Part shown: in pieces, positions 1 to 10,722 of the stretch
Layout of the letters: each line of letters starts with the position of its first letter
Position numbering within the stretch: the first letter of the stretch is position 1
Source of the DNA: Hippasteria phrygiana
Taxonomy: Eukaryota > Echinodermata > Asteroidea > Valvatida > Goniasteridae
Reading direction: 5' to 3'
Assembly (NCBI GenBank): GCA_037893225.1
Contig: JAZGUH010000627.1
Location: forward strand, 310,001 to 374,000
Length of the DNA stretch: 64,000 nucleotides
Program-made: the position numbers and the translations under genes
Notes under the pieces: model-generated
The model's input: only the letters and a program-made list of their open reading frames with translations
Database searches by the model: none
What the model was told of the DNA's origin: nothing

Positions 1-3
1 TTG

Positions 4-354
4 TTAGATGCTAGAGCACTGGCAAAAACAAAAATGCTGCTTTCGGCAGGACGAGAATTGGCTTGTTATGTTTTGGACTACACTACTGAGAGAGCGAAGG
101 ATCAGATATAATAGGCGCGCGATCAGCGACTCTTCAGAGTCACCACAAGCAAGTTCGAACAGTACGGCTATCATTGGTTGATCATCACTCAGATTAAAGT
201 GCGAAGTAGTCGGACTGTGGTTAAACGTTACCACGAAACCAGAAGGTCCTGGCTCCCTGCTGTACATTGTGATAGTTGCAGCTATTGTAACCAGCGATGC
301 GACCAATGTCGACAAGATGGCCCCAAATAGTCGGCTATACAATCGTTCAACCAT
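4..354 (-). CDS. Candidate small membrane protein ORF, unassigned
   Basis: An ATG-initiated frame of 116 codons runs leftward and stops three bases from the window edge. The start lies in a good eukaryotic context (GGCGGCAATGG, G at -3 and +4). Residues about 9-31 form a hydrophobic, alanine/threonine-rich stretch that could be a signal anchor. The rest is polar to mixed, with cysteines near the C-terminus (CRKQHFCFCQC) and possible N-glycosylation sites (NLS, NIT). I do not recognise a family. It could be the first exon of a minus-strand gene, a retrocopy or a chance frame, because a frame of this size is only modestly longer than random ones here. Function unknown. Confidence 0.28.
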   Translation of the reverse strand: MVERLYSRLFGAILSTLVASLVTIAATITMYSREPGPSGFVVTFNHSPTTSHFNLSDDQPMIAVLFELACGDSEESLIARLLYLILRSLSSVVQNITSQFSSCRKQHFCFCQCSSI

Positions 355-1184
355 TGCCGCCTTGAGACAAGGCTATGCGTAAATTAGTCCAACTATATCA
401 TTAACTATAGTTCTTGTGCGAACTTACTTCTATAAAACTCGTCGATTGCAAAGACTATGTGAAAAACTTCAGTCCAAGACAAGGGTGAACTACAGAGGTA
501 ATTACAACATCCATCTTATACCGATGTCGTACGCCTCTCGCTTGCGTCGGGAGACACTCGTGTCATTCCATCCAATGAAGGAGGCGAGTTTCTCTCACCA
601 ATTAACGGCGGCAGTTACCCCACCTGGGTCTATAGGTCTGACAATCGAGATGGTTTCTCCAACTTTTGTTGACGATTTATCCTTTATTTAGATACGGAGC
701 CAGGAAAACCGTAAGGATTGTAGGGCTTGCAATGTAAAATGTGGCCAACCCTACCACCCGTGTTCGTAGCCCTTTACGTAGAGTGGCTTTTAGCATTGCA
801 GTGGGTGACTTCCATTTGCGTCTACTCTTCAGTATAGTAACTGCCGTCTAGTTACGGAAAAGAGCCCCATGGCTGCCACTTTACCTCCCTGTCTCACTAA
901 CAGTTTGTCACGGAATGTCATTTTCGCACTGTGCATTTGAAAAGGTCAACACAGTGTGTCATTTTTGCACGAAGCGAACAAAATTCGTACTATGATAGGC
1001 GCGAACTTTTAAATACCGTAAAAGTTTCCGCATAAATGCTCGAATACCTATGGCTCAGGTTGAATCGTATAATAGGTATTCGTAAGTTGGTGTGGCGACG
1101 GTGTATCCGGTCAGAATTGCTTAATGACGTATTTCAGGCAATGTAAGTGATTCATCAATTTACCTGCCTGATGTTTGGGGCCAA
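355..1184. other. Unassigned sequence left of the first repeat
   Basis: Non-coding sequence of mixed composition. I see no convincing exon, RNA gene or terminal-repeat element in it. Confidence 0.4.
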
Positions 1185-1395
1185 TTTCACGGAGCTGTTA
1201 AGCACAAAAAATTTGCTTAGCATGAAAAGTCCTCCATGGTAAAAAAAAAAGGATTGCCAACCATTTTTTATGTGACGGGTATTCAGCTGTTTTTCCTAAT
1301 AACATGACCACCACGTCGAGTTTTGGCTGGTAACCTTCTTTTACTTAGCAAGAGTATTTTATGCTAATCAATTTTTTGTGCTTATTAGCACTGTT
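1185..1395 (+). repeat. Dispersed GCTTAGCA-rich repeat, copy 1
   Basis: The copy begins with GGAGCTGTTAAGCAC and AATTTGCTTAGCATGAAAAG and continues with blocks such as TATTCAGCTGTTTTTCC and GTTTTGGCTGGTAACC. The same blocks in the same order occur at 46630-46850, and partially at 2260-2520, 22490-22740, 36560-36780 and 52690-52835. Ends carrying GGAGCTGCTAAGC and GCTTAGCAGCTCC on opposite strands suggest a non-autonomous DNA element with terminal inverted repeats. Its class is unknown. Confidence 0.6.
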
Positions 1396-1424
1396 GTATC
1401 ATGCACAATGCATCATGTTTGGGA

Positions 1425-1600
1425 AGCCAGATTGGCTTAGTGTTTCTTTCCTCGTCTTCCACCGTTGTAATACAGGTTCGAATCCCACCAGGGCCGACAT
1501 GTGAATTTGGTTTTCAGTACATGCCTGATTCCGTAGGTTTTACCCCAGGATATCATTCTGGGGTTTTCCTCCAACCTCTAAAACTGAAATTTCTTCGCCG
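1425..1600 (+). repeat. tRNA-derived SINE, family A
   Basis: A pol III B-box match, GGTTCGAATCC, lies at 1474-1484, preceded by an A-box-like TTGGCTTAGTG. A non-tRNA body follows (GGTTTTCAGTACATGCCTGA ... TCTAAAACTGAAAT). The same B box and body recur at 27530-27715, so this is a dispersed SINE and not a tRNA gene. No intact cloverleaf can be folded by eye. Confidence 0.65.
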
Positions 1601-2259
1601 TCGACTGGTAAACGATTTGTCCCAAGACAAAATAATGCGCGGCACTGCGTTCGTTTATGCTTCTCTATAGTGTATCTTCTATATGTACAGATAATCTTCT
1701 TTGGGCTCGCTGAACTTTTAAAACCCATCGTGAGCGCGAAAATCAAATCAGTTAAGGTTGAGATGGAACCTGGGACACTCGGCCATCCATTCCAGCACTC
1801 TGACAAAACACCAAGCCACATCATTACTCAAATGCTCATCACAGACTTATTTAGACCGCAATAGCATGAGCTCCAATTACTGACTGACTTGCTTGGCCTG
1901 TCGGGCAAAATATTTTACCTGGGCCAAGGGAGACCCCCTTTTTCCTGTCTGAAATCAAGGATTACATTTCCATTCGGAAGATGACGGAAGGAGAAGCATG
2001 TTTGTGGAGATACACGAAGCAACAAGGGACCATGGGATATCATTACAGTTTGTCACCTCCAAACGGCCTGGAGTGTTTTGGAGCCTCAGTGATGCTGCTT
2101 GCCCCCCGTGCTTCCCGACTGCTATTTCATGAATTAAAATAACTGTTTTGGAGTCCCACGCATACCGGCATTTTGGTCTGGTACCCTGACGGCAAAGCGA
2201 TCCGGGCGCATTTGTTTCATTTCCTGCTCAGAAGCACTGTATGTCACATGCAATTTTGT

Positions 2260-2520
2260 CCGGTAATCTAGGCGTTTTTGCCAAGAAAAGCTTTTAATTG
2301 TTTATCAGAGTTTTGTGCTTAGGAGCTCCGTAAAACCGGCCCTGGATCCAAGTCCATGGGGTCGTCAAGGAAAATGCTTAGCAAATGTTATCTTTTGCTT
2401 AGCGTGTTATTTGCTAACCACAATGCAGCTGGTAGCCAGTCACATGCATTGTACAGCGCATAGCAGTTTGGCTGGTAAACTTTGCTAATGAAGTAAAAAT
2501 GTGTGCTTAGCTGCTCCATG
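2260..2520. repeat. GCTTAGCA-rich repeat, copy 2 (degraded)
   Basis: It contains TTTTGTGCTTAGGAGCTCCG, ATGCTTAGCAAATG, GCTTAGCGTGTTATTTGCTAACC and TGTGCTTAGCTGCTCCATGAAA. These are fragments of the family seen at 1185-1395 in both orientations, which suggests two overlapping or folded-back copies. Confidence 0.5.
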
Positions 2521-2521
2521 A

Positions 2522-2671
2522 AATGGGAGATTTTGAGATGCTGGTGGCAGCAGACATACCGGTCCTTTTTTATTGGTCTGAGTATGCGCATAATTCTGAG
2601 CACGCGCACGACTTGTGAGAACAATGGAAAAGGTATGTCTGCTGCCACCAGCGTCTCAAAAGTCTCCCATT
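2522..2671. repeat. Inverted-repeat hairpin element, ~39-bp arms
   Basis: The left arm (2522-2560) contains GCTGGTGGCAGCAGACATACC. The right arm (2632-2671) is its near-perfect reverse complement with a few mismatches. The 71-bp spacer has no recognisable content. This is consistent with a small foldback or MITE-like element lying immediately beside the degraded GCTTAGCA repeat. Confidence 0.7.
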
Positions 2672-3175
2672 GGCCCAGATATGGAGGATTTATATCCGCT
2701 GACGTCATCAGAATCTCTTTTTCAGTATTCATGGAGCTGTGAGCAAAAGACAATGTGCATTTGTTTGTTATCGTAAGTAAAATAAAAATGAAAATAGCCC
2801 GAGACAATCTGCATTTGTTTTCAGAATGTGAAGACTTTTTTACAAACTATTAATTGGTGAGCTTTATCCACAGCCCAGTAAGGCAAAGGATAAGATTTTT
2901 GTTGGTGAGGTTGTTTAAGTTCACTGGTTGCGTGTGCTGGGTTCACATCCAACCCAAGACAGCATATGCTGTCGTTTTCAGTCTGAATTGCACTCCATGC
3001 CATTTCATGCCCAGTCGGCATACCTCTATACGATAAGGCTACGCTAACATAGGGCTTCTCAACGTGTCATTGTATTAATTAGCGCATCGCTCTATAATCC
3101 AATGTTCGGCATTGAAACGGCTATCCGAACTTAACGAATGCAACCAAAAGTTTCGGACAAAATGTATAACCACAA
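2672..3175. other. Unassigned sequence
   Basis: It carries a short direct echo (GACAATGTGCATTTG near 2749 and GACAATCTGCATTTG near 2802) and nothing else I can identify. Confidence 0.35.
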
Positions 3176-3492
3176 AGGAACACGTTGCCTTGGATGCGGA
3201 AAAAAGTGTTCGTCCTACAATTGCGATGGTCGGAACGATCATTCAAAAGTAGAATATGATAATGTACACGACCGTCCCTTGAAGATCCGCAACTTCCTTT
3301 GCCTGGAAATCAGACGAAAAACTGTGTTCTATCCAGTTTCCAACGATTTGACTTTTCCGAACTGATTTAACTTTCGTCCCCGACAGTATTTCCGGCGCAT
3401 TTTCAAGGGATGTCTGTGTACGATCTTTCCAATCATTGAAATTATGAAACGAACGCTGTTTGTAGCCCCGGGCGTCCTCAAGACAATGCGTC
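3176..3492. repeat. TIR element of the ACACGTTGCCTTGG family, copy 1
   Basis: The left half starts AAAGGAACACGTTGCCTTGG, followed by GTTCGTCCTA, GGTCGGAACGATCATTCAAA and AGTAGAATATGATAATGTAC. The right half is a diverged inverse containing GGCGCATTTTCAAGGGA and GATCTTTCCAATCATT. Related copies lie at 12815-13345, 23131-23512 and 63081-63200. The mirrored organisation indicates a non-autonomous DNA transposon with long imperfect inverted repeats. Confidence 0.6.
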
Positions 3493-3651
3493 CATCTAAA
3501 TCTGCTCTTTCTGTGCTATAACAGTTACTGAACATTTTAATGTTACTGTTATTTTTAACGAAAATAAACACTTACTACACTTACGGTACTCATTTTGTTC
3601 TTCCACAAATAGATTGTTTTATTATGTGCCACAGTGGTGCACGCAAGGCGT

Positions 3652-3704
3652 GGGGGGGGGGGGGGGGGGGTGGGGGTGGGGGGGTGGGGGGGGGGGGGGG
3701 GGGG
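3652..3704 (+). repeat. Long G-tract
   Basis: An almost uninterrupted run of G with four isolated T residues. It follows CAGTGGTGCACGCAAGG, which resembles the G-rich termini of hAT-like elements found elsewhere in the window, but I found no matching right end. Glycine-rich frames read through it are artefacts of the homopolymer. A shorter G run lies at about 3944-3955. Confidence 0.85.
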
Positions 3705-4621
3705 TTGGACCCCGAACAAGTTTACTTTTTATAGTAGCCCAAATTGGCGGCGGCGACATGTATGTGCCCTTTCTGAGTTGTGTAATACATGTCTAAATAG
3801 CGCCATCAACGTCCGAAGAAGCCTACGGTTGCATCATCTTGTCACCAGGTCATGCTATTCTCGGAGGTTGTGGACTTAAAAAAAACAGACATGAAACAGC
3901 CACTGTTGTTCTTCTCAGGCAGTAGGTAGTGCAGTGACCTATGGGGGGGGGGGGGTGTCAGTGAGTCCGCAGGGCGGTCGTATATCGGATTCCTGATGTT
4001 TTATGCTTGAACGTGAGGCGCATGATACAACTGCCCCTTAATCTGTTAAAAAATGGGCTGCTTCTGTCAGTTGTTTTCTTAAGTCATCTTAAGATTTTAC
4101 CGAAGATACTAGGAGAAGGTTTATGATCACGACGAAAAGGGATGTCGTCATCTTTCGTTCTCTTTCCCGTATTGTAATAGTAGTGGTGATGCTTACTGTG
4201 AGTTCGAGGTTGAATGAGACGAGGGCAGAGATGGCGGTGGTGATGGTGGTGGTAGTGATTATGATGACAATGGTGATCAACCGAAAGTATTAAATTTTTT
4301 GAGACATTGCCTTAGCCCTGTGCACATTCGTCGACGGCCCCCGTGTACACACAATCCCAACTTGACCTACTCTGGTGGCAACATTTTCCAGAAAATAAGG
4401 TTTTAGACCCGAGGACGATTTAAAGGCCAGTTGGAACGATCAGATTCTGCCTTAGAAATTGGTAATGAATTGTCAGAGAGACATCGCAATATCTTCCTTT
4501 TTACCACTGCCTTCACAAGATTAGACACGGCAAAGGCAGCAATGCGCAACAATTATCAACACTCTTTCGATATTCTTTTTGTTTGTGGAAGACGAATGTT
4601 GTTGAAACACAAATTGAGAGC
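3705..4621. other. Unassigned, with a short (GRT)n patch
   Basis: It contains a G-run near 3944 and a purine/T-rich trinucleotide-like patch near 4228-4275 (GGTGGTGATGGTGGTGGTAG). No exon or RNA gene was recognised. Confidence 0.4.
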
Positions 4622-4779
4622 TATAGAGCACCGAAGTGATGACGTCAATGCAATGTTTGGAACCAGAATACTTTTGTTATGGGTTTGCATGACTGGCTGT
4701 TAACAAAGGAACAGTCGAAATTTACATTTGTTTGGAACCAGTTGTCATGCCAACTGACGTCAGACTTCGGTACTCTATA
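4622..4779. repeat. MITE with TATAGAGYACCGAAGT termini, copy 1
   Basis: The left end is TATAGAGCACCGAAGTGATG and the right end is the inverse (GACTTCGGTACTCTATA), with TGACGTCA-like cores just inside both ends. The whole unit recurs in the opposite orientation at 29428-29601 with high similarity, including CTGGCTGTTAACAAAGGAAC. The TA-rich ends suggest a Tc1/mariner-like or related non-autonomous element. Confidence 0.75.
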
Positions 4780-4781
4780 TG

Positions 4782-4967
4782 CCAATAGCTTTTCTCATCG
4801 TTCTTAATCTCTATGAAATTCTTTGCCTGGTGCATGTTTCCCTTCATCTTACGATCTTTCCTGCTTCAAGAGGAATCTTAATTCCTACCTCTTGTATCTT
4901 TGGTTCTTTTTCTTGTTGTAGCTCCCTATACCTCGAGTAGTTTAAGCCTTCGGGGCGAACTTGTGTT
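4782..4967 (+). repeat. Dispersed repeat, partner of 57728-57914
   Basis: About 185 bp match the later copy in direct orientation, sharing GAAATTCTTTGCCTGGTGCA (with one mismatch), TGTTTCCCTTCATCTT and AGAGGAATCTTAATTCCTAC. It lies directly downstream of the preceding MITE. No coding capacity or terminal repeat was seen. It could be the 3' end of a retroelement. Confidence 0.65.
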
Positions 4968-5457
4968 ATAGAAGCATCGAGTAAATGTGATTTGAGGATT
5001 CGCATATTTTTTTCGAGAAACTTTTCTCGAAATTAACTGTAAAAAAAAGAGAAGTATGGTTCTTAGAAGAATCGGAGGTATAAAACCGGACGTATATGCT
5101 ATGACAGTCGTCAGGAGAATTTCTTCTTTTTAGTTACTTTACTTCACATGATGTATCTGAAGAAAAAAAATTCTCTCTAGCACATAGTAGAACAACAGCA
5201 CCTAAAAACCTGGCTTTCCTCGAGGCAATCTGACCGGAAAAGATAAATGATTTAATACCGACTGGTGTCCGACGCCTATCCTTCTTCCTTTCCGAAAAGT
5301 AAATAACCGTCTACGGTGTTTCTGTGCTCCAAGTCTGGAGAAATGTTTTAAGAAACTCGCGCAGCACGTGTTGGAAGGAGCACGTCGGAGATCGGAGCAA
5401 TCTTACGCACGTGCGGGCCTTACGGACCCCACAAGACAAAGTGCAGACGGCGGTGTG

Positions 5458-5500
5458 TGTACAGTTGCTTCCCGGCCACCCCCGGCCACCCCCGGCCAGA
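5458..5500 (+). repeat. Short tandem repeat (CCCCCGGCCAC)n
   Basis: An 11-bp unit containing CCCGGCCACC is repeated about three times in a locally GC-rich stretch. Confidence 0.7.
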
Positions 5501-7310
5501 GCTGGTGCCTTTTCATCAGCAGCGGACCAGCGGAACATCCAACCTACTTATTACACATTTAGATGTCTGGTTTAATCTCTCGGTTGGTAAATAGAGAACC
5601 GGGTAATTATTGAAATAACACGAATTCGCGGTCGAAAATGGTTCATCGGTAAAGTTGTTCTGTCGATTAAAAAGCTGGATAACCGACTTTTTATTGTCTT
5701 GGATTCGGATAATTTTTAAGGAAACAGTTGTGAATGTTGCAGTGTTTGTTTACTTTGCATGAGTCAACTGCATTCAACAAACAGTAAACAGAATATAACG
5801 TAAGGAGAATTTACACAACCGTGTGGGCCGATTAACGTGTGTGCAAGCACAGTGGTTCCAAAAATTCGAGCATTGCAAAAACTGTAGTGTTAAAATAACA
5901 ACATGTGGTGTCTTTTATTCGTCTAATATAGATACCACAAGGTGTTAATTTAACACGGTGTTAATTTAACACCACGTAGCCCATAATGATTTTCATGTTA
6001 CGTATTGTATAATAGTTACCCTTTTAACTCGTTCATTTTAACTGTCGTGTTACATCAGCCACTGGGGGTGTGGATTGACAAATTGACAGTTAAAAATTCA
6101 TGTGTGTTTTTGTATTAATTCGAAATATTAGTTATCAAAATAATAATGCAAACAGCGAAAAAGAAAGAAAAGGTTTTCATAACAATGTAAGACCGAATAA
6201 GACAGATGATTATTCAAAAGGCAGGCCTTTCCTCACTCGATGCATCAATGTGTCAAATTATAGCCAAGAAAGATTGAAAGTGATAGGTCACTTTGCTTCC
6301 AATCAATCAATTCTGGAAATACATCGCCGCATGACCTTTCCAAAATTTCATCCCTGAAAGTCAAGTACATGCACCAGCAACCATGTTAACAGCCAGATGA
6401 CAACATATGTCACCGTTTCTGCAATCTAGGGATCCTATCTTCCCGCCAAAAGCAACAAACATAGAACATGGAAGGATTATGACATCGTCTTTAATTTCAT
6501 TACCAGCCGGCCGCCTTCCCCGTCAATAATCAAAATGGCGTTTCACTTAACAACTGTTGCCCTTAGCAACAATTAATATCACCGAGCCAACAAAATATAT
6601 ATGTACGTGGGCTCTTAAGACCACGCCAAAAATAAGTGGGACAGGTCTACCCAGCGGCGTTATAATCAGATCAGGGGAGTATCTGTTCATTGGGTCGGAC
6701 CAGGAATTACTAGAGCTGGGATACCGGCCAGCGAGCCGGCAGCCCCCGTATAGGTAATATTGCTTGGGGATGGACGGTAGGAACGGGATGGGTCATTATT
6801 AGCATTCGGCATCGCCGGTAGCAAGGACTGTTTCTTGGGGAGATAAAAATCAGAAAGGTATGACAGAGGAAAAAAATGACTTCCCTTCTTTCCATCAACA
6901 AATTGTTAACCGTATTCCCATCCTTACAGTTATGTATTTGAAATTAACTGTTAACATTTTTTAGATTCGCTTTCCGTATGCCAGTGTATAGAAGTAACAG
7001 AATTCGAACATCATTTTTACAAAATGCTGTCAAACAGAACTGTGTTAATCGTGGTTAAAATTACGCACATTCTGAAACCTGGGCTCCATCGTCAAATGTA
7101 TCCCATGGCATTCATTTTACATTCGTTGCGCCCTCTGTCGTCCTGGCAACGAAGAGCCTTTCGTGGCCCATGCTCTGATTATATTCACCGCAAGTTATAA
7201 AGGCGCTACTATTTTATGATGAATTAAATGTGACGACCTAAATAAAATAAAGCCAAATCGGAATTAATCTGCGCCTGCGCAGAAATTGGGTCAACAAACT
7301 TTAGTATAAA
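5501..7310. other. Unassigned, with one MITE fragment
   Basis: A block at about 5866-5982 (ATTGCAAAAACTGTAGTGTT ... GTTAATTTAACACCACG) is related to the element at 15350-15626. The rest shows no feature I can name. Confidence 0.4.
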
Positions 7311-8607
7311 TGTCAGCCCCTGTTAAAATTCCCCCTTACTGCCATTTTAACACTTGGTCCGACAGGAAAAGTTCCCACGATTTCGAAGCATGGTCCACCT
7401 CTATGTTCCAGTAAATTTAATTAGCACCCAGTAGCAGATTTTACCACTAAGTTGACCAAGTCCATATGTGGCTAAGACGACCCCTTTGTCTCAACACAGA
7501 TAAGTAATTGACCAGATGGGGATGTGGCCAGAGAACCCAGCCAACATGGCTACATTTTATGCCACTGGCTAAAACTGTTATGGCTGTCTGCCATTTTATG
7601 ACCATGTCTAACACGTGTAGTCAGTAACTTTCTGATTGGCCACTCTCCATCCCAAGGTGGAATATCTGCCTGGTTTCATAATTTTGACCAATGAGATTGT
7701 TCCACCGAAATGGGCAGAGCGCGTGGTCAAGGAATAATATTCCCCCCCGATCGCCGGATTCTCCTCAGAAAGCGATTAAGACCTCTGGTGAGAAGGCTGT
7801 TCAGATTGAGTGCCCGTTTACACTATTAGGAACGTTGTACTTTCCCTAAAGTCGTTTCTAATGATAGCCATTCTCACCCTCACCATTGTGCTCTGCTGAT
7901 ACAGAGAGTACTTTCCATATAGGTCATGCTTTGGGGAGCCGACCCGGTTCGCCTCCCCACACACCTGTCCCATTCCCCTGTTCGTGATATCATCGGAACT
8001 CGGTTTGTGTGCCTGAACCCTGATCTTCGGACTCGGAGCCACCCCCGTGTCAAGCCTCAGTCAAGTCCATCAAGCCACACCCAAGTTCTGATGCAAGCGC
8101 CAGAAAACCCAGCTAAGATCCATAACCTGTATTTATAATATGATGTATTTGCCATTTTGTTTCTAATTGAATTATCGTGTACCATATCAGTGCTAATCCT
8201 AACTGGATGAACCCTTGTTTATTTAGTAATTCCTGTGCCTATTCGATTCAAGGTACTTCTTTATTTTACATTTTTCGGATTGAGTTTATTGCTCATGGAT
8301 GTAGTCAAATTTTAATTATTGTTTAGCGATTCAAGACATTCATTCAATTGGGATTACTCACTGATTTGGCTTCTGAACTGAACTGCACCATTTGATTTAT
8401 TTCTTATCCTCAATTCTATTGTTGTATGCACTGTATATTTTTTGTGATGACCTTGGGGTGATGAATATTGAATTACAACATTTTATTCCGAGAAAGAGGA
8501 TCAACGTAATAACTTGCTGTCCGTGTGGATTTATTTCTGAGCAAAGTTCCTTTAACAAAACTACGAACCTAGCAGGAACCCATTAAACGTTGGGACAACC
8601 TGTGACA
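7311..8607 (+). mobile_element. LTR-like element, short form (copy A)
   Basis: The element spans 1297 bp, begins TGTCAGCCCCTG and ends CAACCTGTGACA, so its ends are TG...CA with a 5-bp inverted TGTCA/TGACA. It is flanked by the direct 4-bp duplication TAAA (7307-7310 and 8608-8611). The inverted copy at 59567-62052 has the same two ends but a different target duplication (CACA), which fixes the boundaries independently. No long ORF is present; identical short frames in the two copies reflect sequence identity and not coding. A solo LTR of a retrotransposon fits the ends and the duplication length. A short-TIR DNA element is the alternative. Confidence 0.8.
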
Positions 8608-10261
8608 TAAAATTATGGAACGCGCCAGTAAAAAAACCTAAAAACGTCTGTCTCAAAATCGTTGAAAAGGTAATATTTTTTTTAAATGATCACAATTCGG
8701 GCTGCACGTTTACTGAACTGTGACGTTTTGCGTTAGTGTTCGGCAAATTTCCAAACATAACAAGTTACCAGTTTTTTCACTGATGACTTTATGTTAAAAA
8801 ATCTAGCCCGCGTGTTTATCAAAAAATTGGCCAGCGATCGGCCAAATGCGCATGCCTGTACATTCGTATGTCTAATTCCGATTTGTATTTATCAGTCATG
8901 CAATGCCACTCGGAAGATAGACAGCCGAATCGGACCTTCTTTGTTATTGGTCGGTATTGTTCAGGCACAGGCGGCTATTGGCTGGGGGCCACTACATACT
9001 ATTCTTTTGCCAACTCCAAATCTGGTGACTGAACACAATCAATGCTTGCAGTCTTCTTCTTCTCGAGTCCAGAAACAACAAAAATAAAGTATTTCTAAGA
9101 TTTTGTTCAGCCAATGCTGAACACATAATTGTCCAATCTCATTATATTCTGCTAATTTCAAATTTGCGGTCATACAAAAAGAATAGCCGCTTTCATCTGG
9201 GTTGGGCGAGCTGCAGGGTCAAAAAAAGGCTAAGACGTCGACTCTCGATTTAAAATCGAATTTCCAATCCCAAGCTATCACCTTTTCACCTAGTCCGACT
9301 AGGCTCCTCCGTCGTTGTCTTTCCCTCTTCATGGCGCGTTTATTGCATGAGAACTGAAAATGTTGCAAGACGACTCATCTTTGTTGGCGATCAGCATCAG
9401 CGACAAGAGAATTCCAATAAATCCCAGTTGATGTCAAAAGTAGCTCCTTTCAAAACAATAAATTAAAGATGGACGTGTAAAATAGAGCCTGAAAGTTAAA
9501 GGTCGGGCAGCCCGCCTATGGACATTTTACATTGCATTGATCTTTCATCTGCCATACTTTTTGGTAGAATGATTTCTAACTTTAACCACCCCCAAGAAAT
9601 ACTTAGCGTGGAATTTAATGTCATTATTTTTCAAATAAAATTTGGGAAAAACACTCGTAGACAGGGGAAAATTAAATATTATTTTTGACCTTAACATCCG
9701 TTATTACCATACCCACGTCAATTTTCCTATTCAAGGTCTCCGGATGCGCGCCACCAGGGGTGAACTTTCAGGCTCTATTGCCCGCCAAAACGAACACCCT
9801 CTCCCATTGGAACAAATTCGGTACGTGCGCAGTGTATCTTTAAAAAATGGGCCTCACGCCATGTAGAAGGCAGGGTGTGTTTTTTGTCAACTCATATTAT
9901 TTTAACAGGATTTAGTGCGGTATTAACGGGTTTTTGTATGTTGCACCCTCGCCCAAGATCGATTTGGGTGTTTTTGAAAGGGCCGACTTAACATCTGCTC
10001 TACAGTGGCGACCCGCAGTTAGAGGATTATAATTGATCAGGCTTAAAGAAAAAAGCAAAGATGATGGGATTCGACGGATCAAAGGGAGGTAGGTAGGTGG
10101 GCAAAAGACGAAGAATAAAGGCCACTAATGGCTTATTGATGGAACGATTAGAGGGGTATATAGAAGGCGGTGCCGTCAGGCCTAGTGGCCGGCAGAGAAA
10201 GAGAGTTTCAAAAACAGGCCGGTGACTGGAAATGTTTTCTAAATTCAAGAAAAACGTCCTT
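8608..10261. other. Unassigned sequence
   Basis: AT-rich and non-coding. I recognise no element or exon here. Confidence 0.35.
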
Positions 10262-10722
10262 CTAAAATGTTTTCCTCAATCCGTCATCTGAGTAACGAGA
10301 AAATAGTGTAAAGGGCCGGTCACACTGGATACGATAACAAAAACGGTGAGAATAAACGCCATTGATTGGTGGAATTGTCGCGCTTGTAATACGCGCGCGT
10401 TCCACCCACCAATAGAGAGCGTTTATTCGCATCGATTTCGTTTTCGTCATCGTTATCGTGGCCAGTGTGACCGACCCTTAACACCGTTCTGTTGTAAAAG
10501 TGATTTGAGCACATTCACATGAACATGTGCTTCTTCGATTGCGGAAATCGAAATGAACTTTGAGCATTCAGTTTTCCCGGAGATGACAGCATTTCAGAGG
10601 GAAATATTTATCAGGAGGACTGGTACCTGTACCATCTCTATATTAAAACAGTAAAGCTTTCAGATTAAAAGTAATCAAGTATATTTTTGATCATTGTCAA
10701 AACTTGCTATATCATACCCGGA
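10262..10722 (-). repeat. Dispersed GATTGAGCTC repeat, copy 1, interrupted
   Basis: Read on the minus strand, the copy follows the same order of blocks as 56010-56390, 20060-20400 and 25420-25790: GATACCAG-like, AATATTTCC, AATCGAA, CATGTGAATGTGC, then CAGATGACGGATTGAG. It is split by the TIR element at 10312-10478. The family resembles an abundant repeat I associate with sea-star genomes. Confidence 0.65.
10312..10478. mobile_element. PIF/Harbinger-like MITE with TAA target duplication
   Basis: The termini are AGGGCCGGTCACACTGG and its inverse CCAGTGTGACCGACCCT (one mismatch in 17), followed inward by GATAACRA-type sequence at both ends. TAA flanks it on both sides (10309-10311 and 10479-10481), the 3-bp TWA type known for PIF/Harbinger elements. 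Uninterrupted paralogues of the surrounding repeat show the empty site as TTTTACACTATTGTC. It has no coding capacity, so it depends on a transposase elsewhere. Confidence 0.8.

Noticed and set aside
3540..3879. Glycine-rich plus-strand frames
   Set aside because: They are translations of the G-tract at 3652-3704 in three frames.
7926..8586. Short frames identical to minus-strand frames at 59588-60248
   Set aside because: Identity comes from two copies of the same LTR-like element; the frames are short and lack domains.
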